From contig NZ_NEGZ01000017.1 in assembly GCF_002127585.1 (NCBI RefSeq), forward strand, positions 20,963 to 84,962: a DNA stretch of 64,000 bases, read 5' to 3'. The notes under the pieces are model-generated. The model was not told the DNA's origin. It ran no database searches and was given only the letters and a program-made list of their open reading frames with translations. The position numbers were made by a program, and so were the translations under genes. This DNA is from Janthinobacterium sp. GW458P (GTDB taxonomy: Bacteria; Pseudomonadota; Gammaproteobacteria; Burkholderiales; Burkholderiaceae_D). Below are positions 1-8,217 of the stretch, piece by piece (positions within the stretch are counted from its first letter, which is position 1; each line of letters opens with the position of its first letter).

Positions 1-341
1 TGGCTGCGCGTCAAATCCGTCGTGCCGGCAAACGGGACGAAGGCCGCCTCGCCGCCGTTGAACATAGGATAAATGCTGTCGCGCAAGGCGGGATGCAGGG
101 CCCAGTCGCTGTTGAGCGCCAGCGCGCCGTTGTCCGCGCCCGGTTTCGCGATGGCGATATTCGGCCGCGATGCATAGTAAAAATCGCTGCCGATGGGCAC
201 CAGCAGGTTGTTCGCGTCATAGCCGCCGCGCAGGAAGACGAACAGCAGCTTCGCATCCGTGGCGGGCGCGGCCAGCAGGCTGCCCGCATGGGTGAGCAAG
301 GGCGCGGCGGCCAGGGCTTTCAACAGGTCACGACGGTTCAT
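1..341 (-). CDS. DUF1501 domain protein (partial, N-terminal 113 residues)
   Basis: The reading frame starts at the ATG complementary to 339-341 and runs off the left edge, so only the N-terminus is present. It opens with MNRRDLLKAL, a twin-arginine-like signal (RRDLLK) followed by a hydrophobic stretch ending near LLAAP, so export is likely. The following FLRGGYDANNLLVP is typical of the DUF1501 family (related to sulfatase/alkaline phosphatase folds). It lies 20 bases downstream of the DUF1800 gene on the same strand; the two families are commonly co-encoded. The biochemical role of the pair is not established. Identification rests on the N-terminal motif and the neighbour. Confidence 0.85.
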   Translation of the reverse strand, partial: MNRRDLLKALAAAPLLTHAGSLLAAPATDAKLLFVFLRGGYDANNLLVPIGSDFYYASRPNIAIAKPGADNGALALNSDWALHPALRDSIYPMFNGGEAAFVPFAGTTDLTRS

Positions 342-361
342 GGCTATCCTCCGGTTTCAAC

Positions 362-1906
362 TTAGCGGTGCATCATTTCTGGCGAAGACAGCAAAAAGGT
401 GTTCCACTCCTGCGGCGAGCCAGCCTGCTCCAGGGCCTGGCGCGTGGCGGGACTCAACGTTGGCTGCAGCGACTGGTAATACAGGGCGCTGGCCAGCTGG
501 GGGAACGCCGCTTTTTCCTGCGGCTGCGGGCCCTCCGTCCTGAACAGGCCGGCGCTGCCCGAGGCGATGGTGCGGGCGATATCGAAGCGCGTCGTCATCT
601 GGCCGGGGCTGGCCCAGGAAGCGTCCGTCAGCGGATAGCCATCGGGCGTCTGGCGCCCGTACAGGGGCTGGCCCATGCGCGCGAGCCAGCTCAGCATGGG
701 ACCGGCGTTGAGGATGGGTTTGTCGTCGTAGCTGAGGCGCACGGCCGACACCACGTAATGCATGGGGTCCTTGAATTTCTTGCCCAGCGACTGCCTGAAC
801 TCGGGACTGCTGAACATGGTCTGCAGCACATCGGCGATCATGCCGTCGCTTTGCCGGAAGGTGGCCGCCATGCGCGCCACCAGCGCTTCGGGCGGATTGT
901 CGCCGACGAAGTACTGGGCCAGCTTGCCGCTGATAAAGTGCGCGGTGGCGGGACTGCGGCTCAGGCGATCCAGCGCTTCATCGAGCTCGGCCAGGCCCCT
1001 GCCCTTCACGGTTTGCCCGAGGAATTGCTTGTCGCCGTAGTCGTGGCGGTTCGGATTGAACTCGAACAAGCCCCGGCGCACGTATTGCGATTGCAGCGCC
1101 GGCTTCACTTTCGGCGTGTCCGGCCCCAGGTTCACGCCTACGCCCGTCAGGATGCGCGCCAGTTCCTGCACGTCCTTCTGGCTGTAGCCGCCGTTCACGC
1201 CCAGGGTGTGCAATTCCATCAGCTCGCGCGCATAGTTTTCATTGATGCGGTTGGCCGCGTTGGCTTCATTGTCCAGGTAGCGCAGCATGGCCGGGTGGTG
1301 GACCGTGGCGCCCAGCAAGTCGCGAAATTTCCCCAAAACATGCGGGGCGATGGCGTTCGCCTCGTAATCGCCGACCATGGCGCGCAAGTTGTGCTTGCCC
1401 TGGTGCACGCTGAAATGGTTGAGCCAGAACCAGCTCAGTTGCTGCTGCAGCTGGTTCGGCGCATACACGTCGAGCAGCAGCGAGCGCGTGGCCGCCTCGC
1501 GCGCCAGGCGGTTCAGTTCCTGCTGATACTCCTTTTGCGCCTGCTGCTTCACCATGTCGTCCATCACGCCGGCCGACGCCTTGCGCTTTTGCTCCACGGA
1601 CATGACGAGCTGGTCGAGCGGCACCTGGCTGATGGTCATGGCGTCGATCTGCGCCTGCACGGCGGGCGGCAAGGCTGATTTTCTTGGATGCAACTGCGCC
1701 TGCAGCCAGGCGTTCCAGCCTTGCGCCTGCAGCTGGCGCACGCTGCCCGCGTTCACGCCCCAGCTGACCCGTGCCAGCATGGCAATGTCCTGCGCGGAAC
1801 TGGCCGGCACGCGATGATCGGCCTGTACGGCGGGTTCCGTCGCGGCGCAGCCGGCCAGCAACAGCAGGGAAATCAGGGTGGTCGGCAATAATCGGTTGGG
1901 GGGCAT
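362..1906 (-). CDS. DUF1800 domain lipoprotein
   Basis: 514 residues. The N-terminus has a short basic stretch, a hydrophobic run and the lipobox LLAGC with Cys20, so the protein is probably lipid-anchored after export. Family landmarks are the early RVSWGVNAGSV segment, WLNHF at about 161-165 and NENYARELMELHTLG at about 222-236, all typical of DUF1800. The length is usual for the family. It is transcribed with the DUF1501 gene just downstream. The function is unknown; the pair is often found in secreted or surface-polymer contexts in Gram-negative bacteria, but nothing here names a substrate. Confidence 0.88.
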   Translation of the reverse strand: MPPNRLLPTTLISLLLLAGCAATEPAVQADHRVPASSAQDIAMLARVSWGVNAGSVRQLQAQGWNAWLQAQLHPRKSALPPAVQAQIDAMTISQVPLDQLVMSVEQKRKASAGVMDDMVKQQAQKEYQQELNRLAREAATRSLLLDVYAPNQLQQQLSWFWLNHFSVHQGKHNLRAMVGDYEANAIAPHVLGKFRDLLGATVHHPAMLRYLDNEANAANRINENYARELMELHTLGVNGGYSQKDVQELARILTGVGVNLGPDTPKVKPALQSQYVRRGLFEFNPNRHDYGDKQFLGQTVKGRGLAELDEALDRLSRSPATAHFISGKLAQYFVGDNPPEALVARMAATFRQSDGMIADVLQTMFSSPEFRQSLGKKFKDPMHYVVSAVRLSYDDKPILNAGPMLSWLARMGQPLYGRQTPDGYPLTDASWASPGQMTTRFDIARTIASGSAGLFRTEGPQPQEKAAFPQLASALYYQSLQPTLSPATRQALEQAGSPQEWNTFLLSSPEMMHR

Positions 1907-2005
1907 GGCGATCCTTCAGGCGGTTTCAACCAGAATGCATGAGAGTACGCCCTCGTTGACCCGCGCATGATTGCCATTTGCAACGAGTTGTAAAGAAACA
2001 TTACC

Positions 2006-2908
2006 TTATAGCAACTCCGCACACTTGTCGCGCAGGAAATCGCGCAGCTGCAGCACCAGCGGCGTCACCTGCGCCCGGTGCATGCACACGAGGTGCAAGG
2101 GCGTGGCCTCGCCCGCCACTTCGGGCAGCAAGGCCAGCAAGCGCCCGGCGGCCACGTCGCCGGCCACGTCGAGCCGCGATTTGTAGGCGATGCCCAGGCC
2201 GGCCACGGCCCAGCGCCGCACGAGGTCGGCGTCGTCGGCGCTGCGGTTGCCGCTGACGGAAATCGTCACCTGCTCGCGCTGGGGCAGGCGGTAAAAAGTC
2301 CAGCGGTCGTGCAAGCCGTCTTCCAGCGCGAAGCGCAGGCAATTGTGCTGCGGCAAGTCCCCCAGCGCCAGCAAGGTCCCATGCTCGTGCAGGTAGGCGG
2401 GCGAAGCCACCAGCACGCGGTCATTGGCGGGCGCGATCGGCATGGCGATCATGCTCGAATCATCCTGCAGGCCATAGCGGATGGCCACGTCGACTTGCTG
2501 GCGCACCATGTCGGCCACCCGGTCGCTGACGCTGAGCTGGTAATGCAGCTTCGGGTGGCGCGCCTGGAATTCGTCCAGCCAGCCCAGCATCAGGTTGCGG
2601 CCCAGGTCGGAGGGCATGGCAATTTTCAAGGTTCCGCCGAAACTGTCCTTGCCCGCCAGCAGTGCGTCGTGGCCCGCGCGCAGCAGGCGCAAGGCTTCGC
2701 GCGCGTGTTCCAGGTACTGCGCGCCTTCCGCCGTCAGGCTCAGCGAACGGGTCGTGCGGGCCAGCAGGCGCAAGCCCAGCTCCCCTTCCAGGCGCTTGAC
2801 GGCGGCGCTGGCCAGCGCGGGCGAGATGCCGATCTCGCGCGCGGCCGCCGACAAACTGCCCCGGTCGGCCGTGCGCACAAACACCTGCAAGTCATCGAGT
2901 CGCAGCAA
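2006..2908 (-). CDS. LysR-family transcriptional regulator
   Basis: 300 residues with an N-terminal winged helix-turn-helix (LDDLQVFVRTADRGSLSAAA) and a C-terminal effector-binding domain. The frame begins at a TTG directly after an in-frame stop, with AAGGAA upstream, so a non-ATG start is needed. It is divergent from the quinone-reductase-like gene at 3004, the standard layout for a LysR regulator and its target, with the shared control region at 2909-3003. The inducer is unknown. A second LysR/reductase pair of the same design lies at 8218-10253. Confidence 0.9.
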   Translation of the reverse strand: MLRLDDLQVFVRTADRGSLSAAAREIGISPALASAAVKRLEGELGLRLLARTTRSLSLTAEGAQYLEHAREALRLLRAGHDALLAGKDSFGGTLKIAMPSDLGRNLMLGWLDEFQARHPKLHYQLSVSDRVADMVRQQVDVAIRYGLQDDSSMIAMPIAPANDRVLVASPAYLHEHGTLLALGDLPQHNCLRFALEDGLHDRWTFYRLPQREQVTISVSGNRSADDADLVRRWAVAGLGIAYKSRLDVAGDVAAGRLLALLPEVAGEATPLHLVCMHRAQVTPLVLQLRDFLRDKCAELL

Positions 2909-3003
2909 TTTTCAACATTCCTTTGAAAGTGTTTCGGTACGCGCCCCCTTTTTCCAGGGCGACAATACGACCATCATACGGTATCCACTCAACGAGGAAG
3001 CAC

Positions 3004-4020
3004 ATGAAAGCCATCGCCTACCGCCACAGCCTGCCCATCACGGATGCCGACGCCCTGCTCGACATCGCTCTGCCCGTGCCCGTCGCCACGGGACGCGACC
3101 TGCTCGTCGCCGTCAAGGCCATCTCCGTCAACCCCGTCGACGCCAAGGTGCGCAGGAACCGCGCGCCGAAGGACGGCCAGCCCGAAGTGCTGGGCTGGGA
3201 TGCGGCCGGCGTCGTCACCGCCGTCGGTCCCGACGTCACCCTGTTCCAGGTGGGAGACAAGGTCTGGTACGCGGGCGCCATCAACCGCCCCGGCAGCAAC
3301 AGCGAATTTCAATTGGTCGACGAGCGCATCGTCGGCCACATGCCGGCCAGCCTGGACTTCGCCGCGGCCGCCGCCCTGCCGCTCACGGCGATCACGGCCT
3401 GGGAATTGCTGTTCGACCGCCTGCAGCTCAGCCGCGACAAGAGCCTGAGCGGCAAGTCGCTGCTGGTGATCGGCGCGGCCGGCGGCGTCGGTTCCGTGCT
3501 GGTGCAGCTGGCCCGGCAATTGACGGGCGTCACCATCATCGGCACGGCCTCGCGTCCCGAGACGGCGGCCTGGGTGCAGGAACTGGGCGCCCACCACGTG
3601 ATCGACCACAGCCTGCCGCTGGCCGCCGAAATCACGCGCCTGGGCTTGCCGCCCGTCGATTACGTCATCAGCCTGAACCAGACCGACAGGCATTTCGAGC
3701 AAATCGTCGAACTGATCGCGCCGCAGGGGAAATTTGCCCTGATCGACGATCCCGAGCACATCGACGTGCGCAAGTTCAAGGGCAAGAGCGTGTCCCTGCA
3801 CTGGGAACTGATGTTTACCCGTTCGCTGTTCCAGACGGCGGACATGATCCAGCAGCACGCCTTGCTGGAGGAACTGGCGCAGCTGGTGGACGCGGGCGTC
3901 ATCAGGAGCACCGTGGCCGAGCGCTTCGGCACGATCAATGCGGCGAATTTGAAACGCGCGCATGCCCTGCTGGAGAGCAATACGGCGAAGGGAAAAATCG
4001 TCCTGGAAGGTTTTAACTGA
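3004..4020 (+). CDS. Zinc-type alcohol dehydrogenase-like / quinone oxidoreductase family protein
   Basis: 338 residues, medium-chain dehydrogenase/reductase superfamily. The nucleotide-binding motif GAAGGVGSV is at about 157-165, and the N-terminal half has the quinone-reductase pattern SVNPVDAKVR and LGWDAAGVV. Cysteine ligands of catalytic or structural zinc are not evident, so it is more likely an NADPH-dependent quinone or enal reductase of the 'zinc-binding alcohol dehydrogenase family' than a true zinc alcohol dehydrogenase. The start at ATG 3004 follows GAGGAAG. It is divergent from the LysR gene at 2006-2908. A paralogue with the Gly-rich motif at the same residues is at 8218-9231. 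Confidence 0.88.
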   Translation: MKAIAYRHSLPITDADALLDIALPVPVATGRDLLVAVKAISVNPVDAKVRRNRAPKDGQPEVLGWDAAGVVTAVGPDVTLFQVGDKVWYAGAINRPGSNSEFQLVDERIVGHMPASLDFAAAAALPLTAITAWELLFDRLQLSRDKSLSGKSLLVIGAAGGVGSVLVQLARQLTGVTIIGTASRPETAAWVQELGAHHVIDHSLPLAAEITRLGLPPVDYVISLNQTDRHFEQIVELIAPQGKFALIDDPEHIDVRKFKGKSVSLHWELMFTRSLFQTADMIQQHALLEELAQLVDAGVIRSTVAERFGTINAANLKRAHALLESNTAKGKIVLEGFN

Positions 4021-5289
4021 TCAGGTAATCAAAATGGCCCGGAAATCATTGACATTCGTCAATGTCGGGCCCGTGATCACGGCGTCTCCCAGCGCCTGGA
4101 AGAAGCCGTGGCCATCGTTGTTGTCGAGGCTGTCGCGGGGCTTGATGCCCAGCGCCCAGGCGCGTTGCAGGGTGTCGGGCGCCAGAAGCGCGCCGGCGAT
4201 CTCTTCCTGGCCGTCGACGCCATCCGTGTCGCCGGCCAGCGCATGGATGCCCGCTTGCCCGTCCAGCGCGATGCCCAGCGCCAGCAAAAATTCCACGTTG
4301 CGCCCGCCGCGGCCGTTGCCGCGCACGGTGACCGTCGTTTCGCCGCCCGACAGCAGCACGCACGGGGCGGGAAACGGCTGGCCCCGCATGGCCGCTTGCA
4401 GCGCGATGCCGGCCATGACCTTGCCCACGTCGCGCGCCTCGCCTTCCAGGCTGTCGCCCAATATATACGGCGTGACGCCGGCCGCGCGCGCCACGGCGGC
4501 GGCCGCTTCCAGGGCCATCTGCGGCGTGGCGACCAGGGTCGTGCGCGTGCGCGCCAGGCGCGGGTCATCGGCTTTCACGGATTCGCCGCGCCCGCTTTCC
4601 AGCGTTGCTCTTATGCTCTCCGGCAAGTCCATGCCATAGCGGCGCACGATGGCCAGCGCGTCCTCGCACGTCGTCGCGTCGCCCACCGTGGGGCCGGAGG
4701 CGATATCGCCCAGCTTGTCGCCGGGCACGTCGGAAATCGCCAAGGTCACCACTTGCGCCGGATGGCAGGCGGCCGCCAGCCGGCCGCCCTTGATGGCGGA
4801 CAAATGGCGGCGCACGCAATTCATTTCGCCGATGGTGGCGCCGGACGCCAGCAGCGCCCGGTTCAAGGCTTGCTTGTCTTCCAGGGTGATGCCGTCCAGG
4901 GGCAAGGCCAGCAGCGAGGAGCCGCCGCCGGAGATCAGGCACAGCACCGTGTCGTCCGCCTGCAAGTTGCCAACTAATTCCAGCATGCGCCGCGCCGCCT
5001 GCATGCCGGCCGCATCCGGCACGGGGTGCGACGCTTCCGCGATCTCGATGCGTGCGCAGGGCACGGCATAGCCGTAGCGCGTGACGACGAGGCCGGACAG
5101 CGGCCCCGGCCAGTGCTGTTCGACGGCCTGCGCCATGGCGGCCGAGGCCTTGCCGGCGCCGATGACGATCAAGCGTCCCTTGGGCGCGGGCGGCAGATGG
5201 GGCGGCACGCAGTGCGACGGCTGGGCCGCTGCGATGGCGGCGTGAAACATGGCTTGCAGCAAGGCGCGCGGCGCTGGGGTCGTCGTCAT
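4021..5289 (-). CDS. ttuD: Glycerate kinase type-2 (MOFRL family)
   Basis: 422 residues, full family length. Motifs include GAGKASAAMAQAVE near the N-terminus, the Gly/Ser-rich LISGGGSSLLALP in the middle and DTDGVDG in the C-terminal MOFRL domain. Family members phosphorylate D-glycerate to 2-phosphoglycerate using ATP, in glyoxylate, tartrate or hydroxypyruvate breakdown. The ATG is preceded by GGAGGACACACC, a strong ribosome binding site. The gene ends directly against the reductase gene (convergent). No tartronate semialdehyde reductase or glyoxylate carboligase is next to it, so the pathway link is inferred from the family only. Confidence 0.88.
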   Translation of the reverse strand: MTTTPAPRALLQAMFHAAIAAAQPSHCVPPHLPPAPKGRLIVIGAGKASAAMAQAVEQHWPGPLSGLVVTRYGYAVPCARIEIAEASHPVPDAAGMQAARRMLELVGNLQADDTVLCLISGGGSSLLALPLDGITLEDKQALNRALLASGATIGEMNCVRRHLSAIKGGRLAAACHPAQVVTLAISDVPGDKLGDIASGPTVGDATTCEDALAIVRRYGMDLPESIRATLESGRGESVKADDPRLARTRTTLVATPQMALEAAAAVARAAGVTPYILGDSLEGEARDVGKVMAGIALQAAMRGQPFPAPCVLLSGGETTVTVRGNGRGGRNVEFLLALGIALDGQAGIHALAGDTDGVDGQEEIAGALLAPDTLQRAWALGIKPRDSLDNNDGHGFFQALGDAVITGPTLTNVNDFRAILIT

Positions 5290-5379
5290 GGTGTGTCCTC
5301 CGGTATCCGAACCCGATCATAGCAGGGACGGCGCCGCCCGGCGGCTAGAATGGCGTCTTCACCACATCACAGGAACACC

Positions 5380-5733
5380 ATGAGCGACGCCATCGAATGG
5401 ACCAGTCTTGCCCGCACCTTCGGGCTGTTTACCGTCACGGCCGTGGCCGAACTGCTGGGCTGCTACCTGCCCATGCTGTGGCTGAGCAACAAGGGCGGCG
5501 CCTGGCTGCTGTTGCCGGCCGCTGTCAGCCTGCTGGTCTTCGTGTGGCTGCTGACCCTGCATCCGGCCGCCAGCGGACGGGTCTACGCCACGTATGGCGC
5601 CATCTACATCGCCACGGCGCTGGGCTGGCTGTGGCTGGTGGACGGCGTCACGCCTGCCTGGACCGACATCGCCGGCGTGGGCATGGCCCTGGCCGGCGCC
5701 GCCGTCATTGCCATGGGGCACAAGGCAGCGTAA
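5380..5733 (+). CDS. YnfA/UPF0060-family small membrane protein
   Basis: 117 residues with four predicted membrane helices and the family patterns [12 protein letters not shown] and [12 protein letters not shown]. YnfA proteins resemble small multidrug resistance (EmrE-type) transporters; some are reported to export cationic compounds, but the role here is not shown. ATG 5380 was chosen over the in-frame ATG at 5350 because it has AGGAA just upstream and gives the usual N-terminus before the first helix. It is convergent with the TerB-like gene, with no gap between the stop codons. Confidence 0.85.
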   Translation: MSDAIEWTSLARTFGLFTVTAVAELLGCYLPMLWLSNKGGAWLLLPAAVSLLVFVWLLTLHPAASGRVYATYGAIYIATALGWLWLVDGVTPAWTDIAGVGMALAGAAVIAMGHKAA

Positions 5734-6135
5734 TTACGCCGCGTGCTGGCGGAAGTTCGTTTCCGCCGACCATGCCGTGCCGGCGCGGGCCAGCAGCACG
5801 GCTTCGCCATCGGCCAGCCAGTCGTCCGCGTCGGCAATCTTCCACATCGCTTGCAGCAGCTTGCGGCGCAGGTCCGGGTCCGTGATTTCATCGAGCAGGC
5901 TGTCGATCACGCCATGGGCCAGCTGCACGGCGCCATGCACGGTCGAGGTCAGCATGTCGTCGCACAGGTCTTGCAGCAGCCGTTGAAAAGCGGCGGGCGG
6001 CAAGTCGATATGTTCGAGGATCTTGCTGCCGTGCAAGGCCTGCAGTTCGGAGCTGTCCAGGTTGCCATCGACGATCATCATCAGGGCCAGGATACGGCCC
6101 GCTGCCTGGGGACTATTGATTTCATAAGTACGCAT
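5734..6135 (-). CDS. TerB-like (tellurite resistance TerB family) protein
   Basis: 133 residues, all-helical and cytoplasmic. The segment MMIVDGNLDSSELQAL near the N-terminus is the acidic metal-binding-like helix-loop pattern of TerB-type proteins, and a second acidic segment DADDWLADGEA lies near the C-terminus. The start at 6135 is preferred because GGAAGGA sits 6 bases upstream; the in-frame codons further out would overlap that site. It lies just downstream of terC on the same strand with a short gap, so the two are probably co-transcribed. TerB domains occur in membrane stress and metal response complexes; the specific function is unknown. Confidence 0.75.
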   Translation of the reverse strand: MRTYEINSPQAAGRILALMMIVDGNLDSSELQALHGSKILEHIDLPPAAFQRLLQDLCDDMLTSTVHGAVQLAHGVIDSLLDEITDPDLRRKLLQAMWKIADADDWLADGEAVLLARAGTAWSAETNFRQHAA

Positions 6136-6198
6136 GATCATTCCTTCCATTGTTATTCAAGAAACGCGCCCCCGCCGTGGCGGGGCGCGCGGTACCGC

Positions 6199-7158
6199 TT
6201 ACTTTTTGCCGCGGGTGGCAAACACGCTGGCCAGGCAGCTTGCCGCGATCAGCACGAACACCACCAGCAGCGACGCTTCGACCGGCACGTGGAACCACGG
6301 CATGACCAGCATCTTTGCGCCGATGAACACGAGCACCATCGCCAGGCCATACTTGAGCAGATGGAAGCGGTCAGCCACGTCCACCAGCAGGAAGTACAAG
6401 GCGCGCAAGCCCATGATGGCGAACAGGTTCGACGTGAAGACGATGAACGGGTCCGTCGTGATGGCGAAGATCGCCGGGATCGAGTCGACCGCGAACACCA
6501 GGTCCGTCACCTCGATCAGGATCAGCACCAGGAACAGCGGCGTGACATAGCGCAAACCGCCCTTGTTCACGAAGAAACGTTCGCCGTGGTCGCCGTCGGC
6601 CACCCGCAGGTGGCGGCGGGCAAAACGCAGCACCGGGTTGTTCGCCACGTCCGGCTCGGCGTCGGCCGCCACCAGCATGCGGAAGCCCGTCACCAGCAGG
6701 AAGGCGCCAAACAGGTACAGCACCCAGCTGAACTCGCTCACCACCCAGGCGCCGGCCATGATCATCACGGCGCGCATGATGATCGCGCCCAGCACGCCGT
6801 AAATCAGCACGCGGCGCTGGTACTGCATCGGTACCTGGAAGGCGCCGAAGATCAGCAGGAACACGAACACGTTATCGACCGACAGCGCTTTCTCGATCAG
6901 GTAGCCGGAGAAAAACTCCAGCGCCTTCTGGCTGGCGATCTCGGGTCCGGCCGTGCCGTTCAGGTACCACCACAGGCCGCCGTTGAACAGCAGGGCCAGG
7001 CTGACCCACACGAGCGACCATGTCGCCGCTTCCTTGACGCTGACCTTGTGCGCCTTGTTGCCGCCGAAGACGAACAAATCGAGCGCCAGCATCAGCAATA
7101 CAAAAGCGATGAAGCCGGCCCACATGGGCGCCGTTGCAATGCTCTCCAGGCCGTTCAT
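6199..7158 (-). CDS. TerC-family integral membrane protein
   Basis: 319 residues with multiple membrane helices. Hallmarks are the acidic membrane motifs EKALSVDNVFVF and FAVDSIPAIFA, and SNLFAIMGLRALYF near the C-terminal part, as in Alx/TerC proteins, which are linked to manganese homeostasis and tellurite resistance. Its ATG overlaps the stop of a 14-codon upstream reading frame (ATGA), suggesting translational coupling. The TerB-like gene follows on the same strand. The NhaR-like LysR gene is divergent upstream. No yybP-ykoY riboswitch, often seen before such genes, was recognised in the short leader. Confidence 0.9.
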   Translation of the reverse strand: MNGLESIATAPMWAGFIAFVLLMLALDLFVFGGNKAHKVSVKEAATWSLVWVSLALLFNGGLWWYLNGTAGPEIASQKALEFFSGYLIEKALSVDNVFVFLLIFGAFQVPMQYQRRVLIYGVLGAIIMRAVMIMAGAWVVSEFSWVLYLFGAFLLVTGFRMLVAADAEPDVANNPVLRFARRHLRVADGDHGERFFVNKGGLRYVTPLFLVLILIEVTDLVFAVDSIPAIFAITTDPFIVFTSNLFAIMGLRALYFLLVDVADRFHLLKYGLAMVLVFIGAKMLVMPWFHVPVEASLLVVFVLIAASCLASVFATRGKK

Positions 7159-7199
7159 CGGCGGCCTCCGCTACTGCCTCTATCTCTACGCCAGCACAT
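7155..7199 (-). CDS. Short upstream ORF (14 codons) coupled to terC
   Basis: The frame MCWRRDRGSSGGRR starts at the ATG complementary to 7197-7199. A strong Shine-Dalgarno (AAGGAGA) lies about 7 bases upstream, and the stop TGA overlaps the terC ATG (ATGA). terC itself has no comparable ribosome binding site, only G-rich codons of this frame. This suggests that translating the small, Arg/Gly-rich peptide delivers ribosomes to terC, possibly as a regulatory leader peptide. Evidence is positional only; a chance frame is possible. Confidence 0.5.
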   Translation of the reverse strand: MCWRRDRGSSGGRR

Positions 7200-7241
7200 G
7201 ATGTCTCTCCTTGCATGAATGAGCAGTCATCATAGGCGCAA

Positions 7242-7295
7242 TTGAAACATCGAACAAATCGAATATAATGAAGAAATACATCGAAAAACTCGATG
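7242..7295 (+). promoter_or_regulatory. Putative promoter and ATCGA operator cluster for the NhaR-like gene / terC
   Basis: A sigma-70-like promoter reads TTGAAA (7242-7247), 16 bases, TATAAT (7264-7269), directed at the NhaR-like gene. ATCGAA copies lie at about 7249 and 7257. A perfect inverted repeat CATCGA-N5-TCGATG is at 7279-7295. This repeated motif between divergent genes is a candidate LysR-type operator. Confidence 0.5.
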
Positions 7296-7314
7296 CAACA
7301 ACCAAGGATCGACG

Positions 7315-8214
7315 ATGTCCACGCTCAACTTCAAGCACTTGCGCTATTTCTGGATGGTGGCCAAGACGGGCAGCATCGCCCGCGCGGCCGAGCAGCTGCA
7401 CCTGACGCCGCAATCGATTTCCGGCCAGCTCAGCGACTTTGCCGACACCCTGGGCGTGGAACTGTTCCGCCGCAGCGGGCGCAAGCTGGAATTGACGGAG
7501 ACGGGCAGGCGCATCCTCAGCCATGCGGAAGAGATCTTCAGCACGGGCGACGAATTGCTGGAAATCGTGCGCGACCAGTCGCGCACGGCGACGACCACGT
7601 TTCGCGTCGGCTGCGCCGATTCCGTATCGAAGCTGATCGCCTGCCGCCTCGTCGAACCGGCGCTGGGCCTGGCCGAGCCGCTGCGCATGATCTGCCGCGA
7701 AGGCCGGCTGGCCAGCCTGCTGGCGGACCTGGCCGTGCACCGGCTGGACCTGATCATCGCCGACCGCCCCATGCCGTCCCATTTGAGCGTGCGCGGCTAC
7801 AACCACCTGCTGGGCGAAAGCGGCATGACCCTGTTCGGCACGCCGGCGCTGGCCGCCACGCTGGAAGGCGGCTTTCCCCGCTGCCTGGACGGCGCGCCGC
7901 TGCTGCTGCCGGGCGAGGATTTCGCCATCTACGGCCGCCTGCTGCAGTGGCTGGGCGAGCACAATCTGCACCCGCGCATCGTCGGCGAGTTCGACGACAG
8001 CGCCATGATGCAGGCCTTCGGCCAGTCCGGCGCCGGCCTGTTCTTCGCCCCCACCGTGATCGCGCCCCAGGTGTGCGAACAGCATGGCGTGGTGGCGCTG
8101 GGCCGGGTCGACAGCCTCGTCGAGCAGGTGTATGCGATCACCACGGAGCGCCGCCTGAGCCACCCGGCCACCATCGCCATCAGCCAGAGCGCGCGCCACG
8201 AGCTGTTCGTCTAG
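7315..8214 (+). CDS. nhaR: LysR-family regulator, NhaR-like
   Basis: 299 residues. The N-terminus MSTLNFKHLRYFWMVAKTGS followed by a helix-turn-helix with QLHLTPQSISGQLSDF closely follows the NhaR subgroup of LysR regulators, which in E. coli activates the Na+/H+ antiporter gene nhaA in response to Na+. No nhaA is present in this window. The nearest divergent target is terC with its leader ORF, so its regulon here may concern TerC. The start ATG at 7315 has AAGGATC upstream. The subgroup call is from memory of the family, not from a database search. Confidence 0.8.
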   Translation: MSTLNFKHLRYFWMVAKTGSIARAAEQLHLTPQSISGQLSDFADTLGVELFRRSGRKLELTETGRRILSHAEEIFSTGDELLEIVRDQSRTATTTFRVGCADSVSKLIACRLVEPALGLAEPLRMICREGRLASLLADLAVHRLDLIIADRPMPSHLSVRGYNHLLGESGMTLFGTPALAATLEGGFPRCLDGAPLLLPGEDFAIYGRLLQWLGEHNLHPRIVGEFDDSAMMQAFGQSGAGLFFAPTVIAPQVCEQHGVVALGRVDSLVEQVYAITTERRLSHPATIAISQSARHELFV

Positions 8215-8217
8215 GCG

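Noticed and set aside
7155..7315. yybP-ykoY manganese riboswitch before terC
   Set aside because: The leader is short and lacks the conserved motifs of that riboswitch; only the small ORF is visible.
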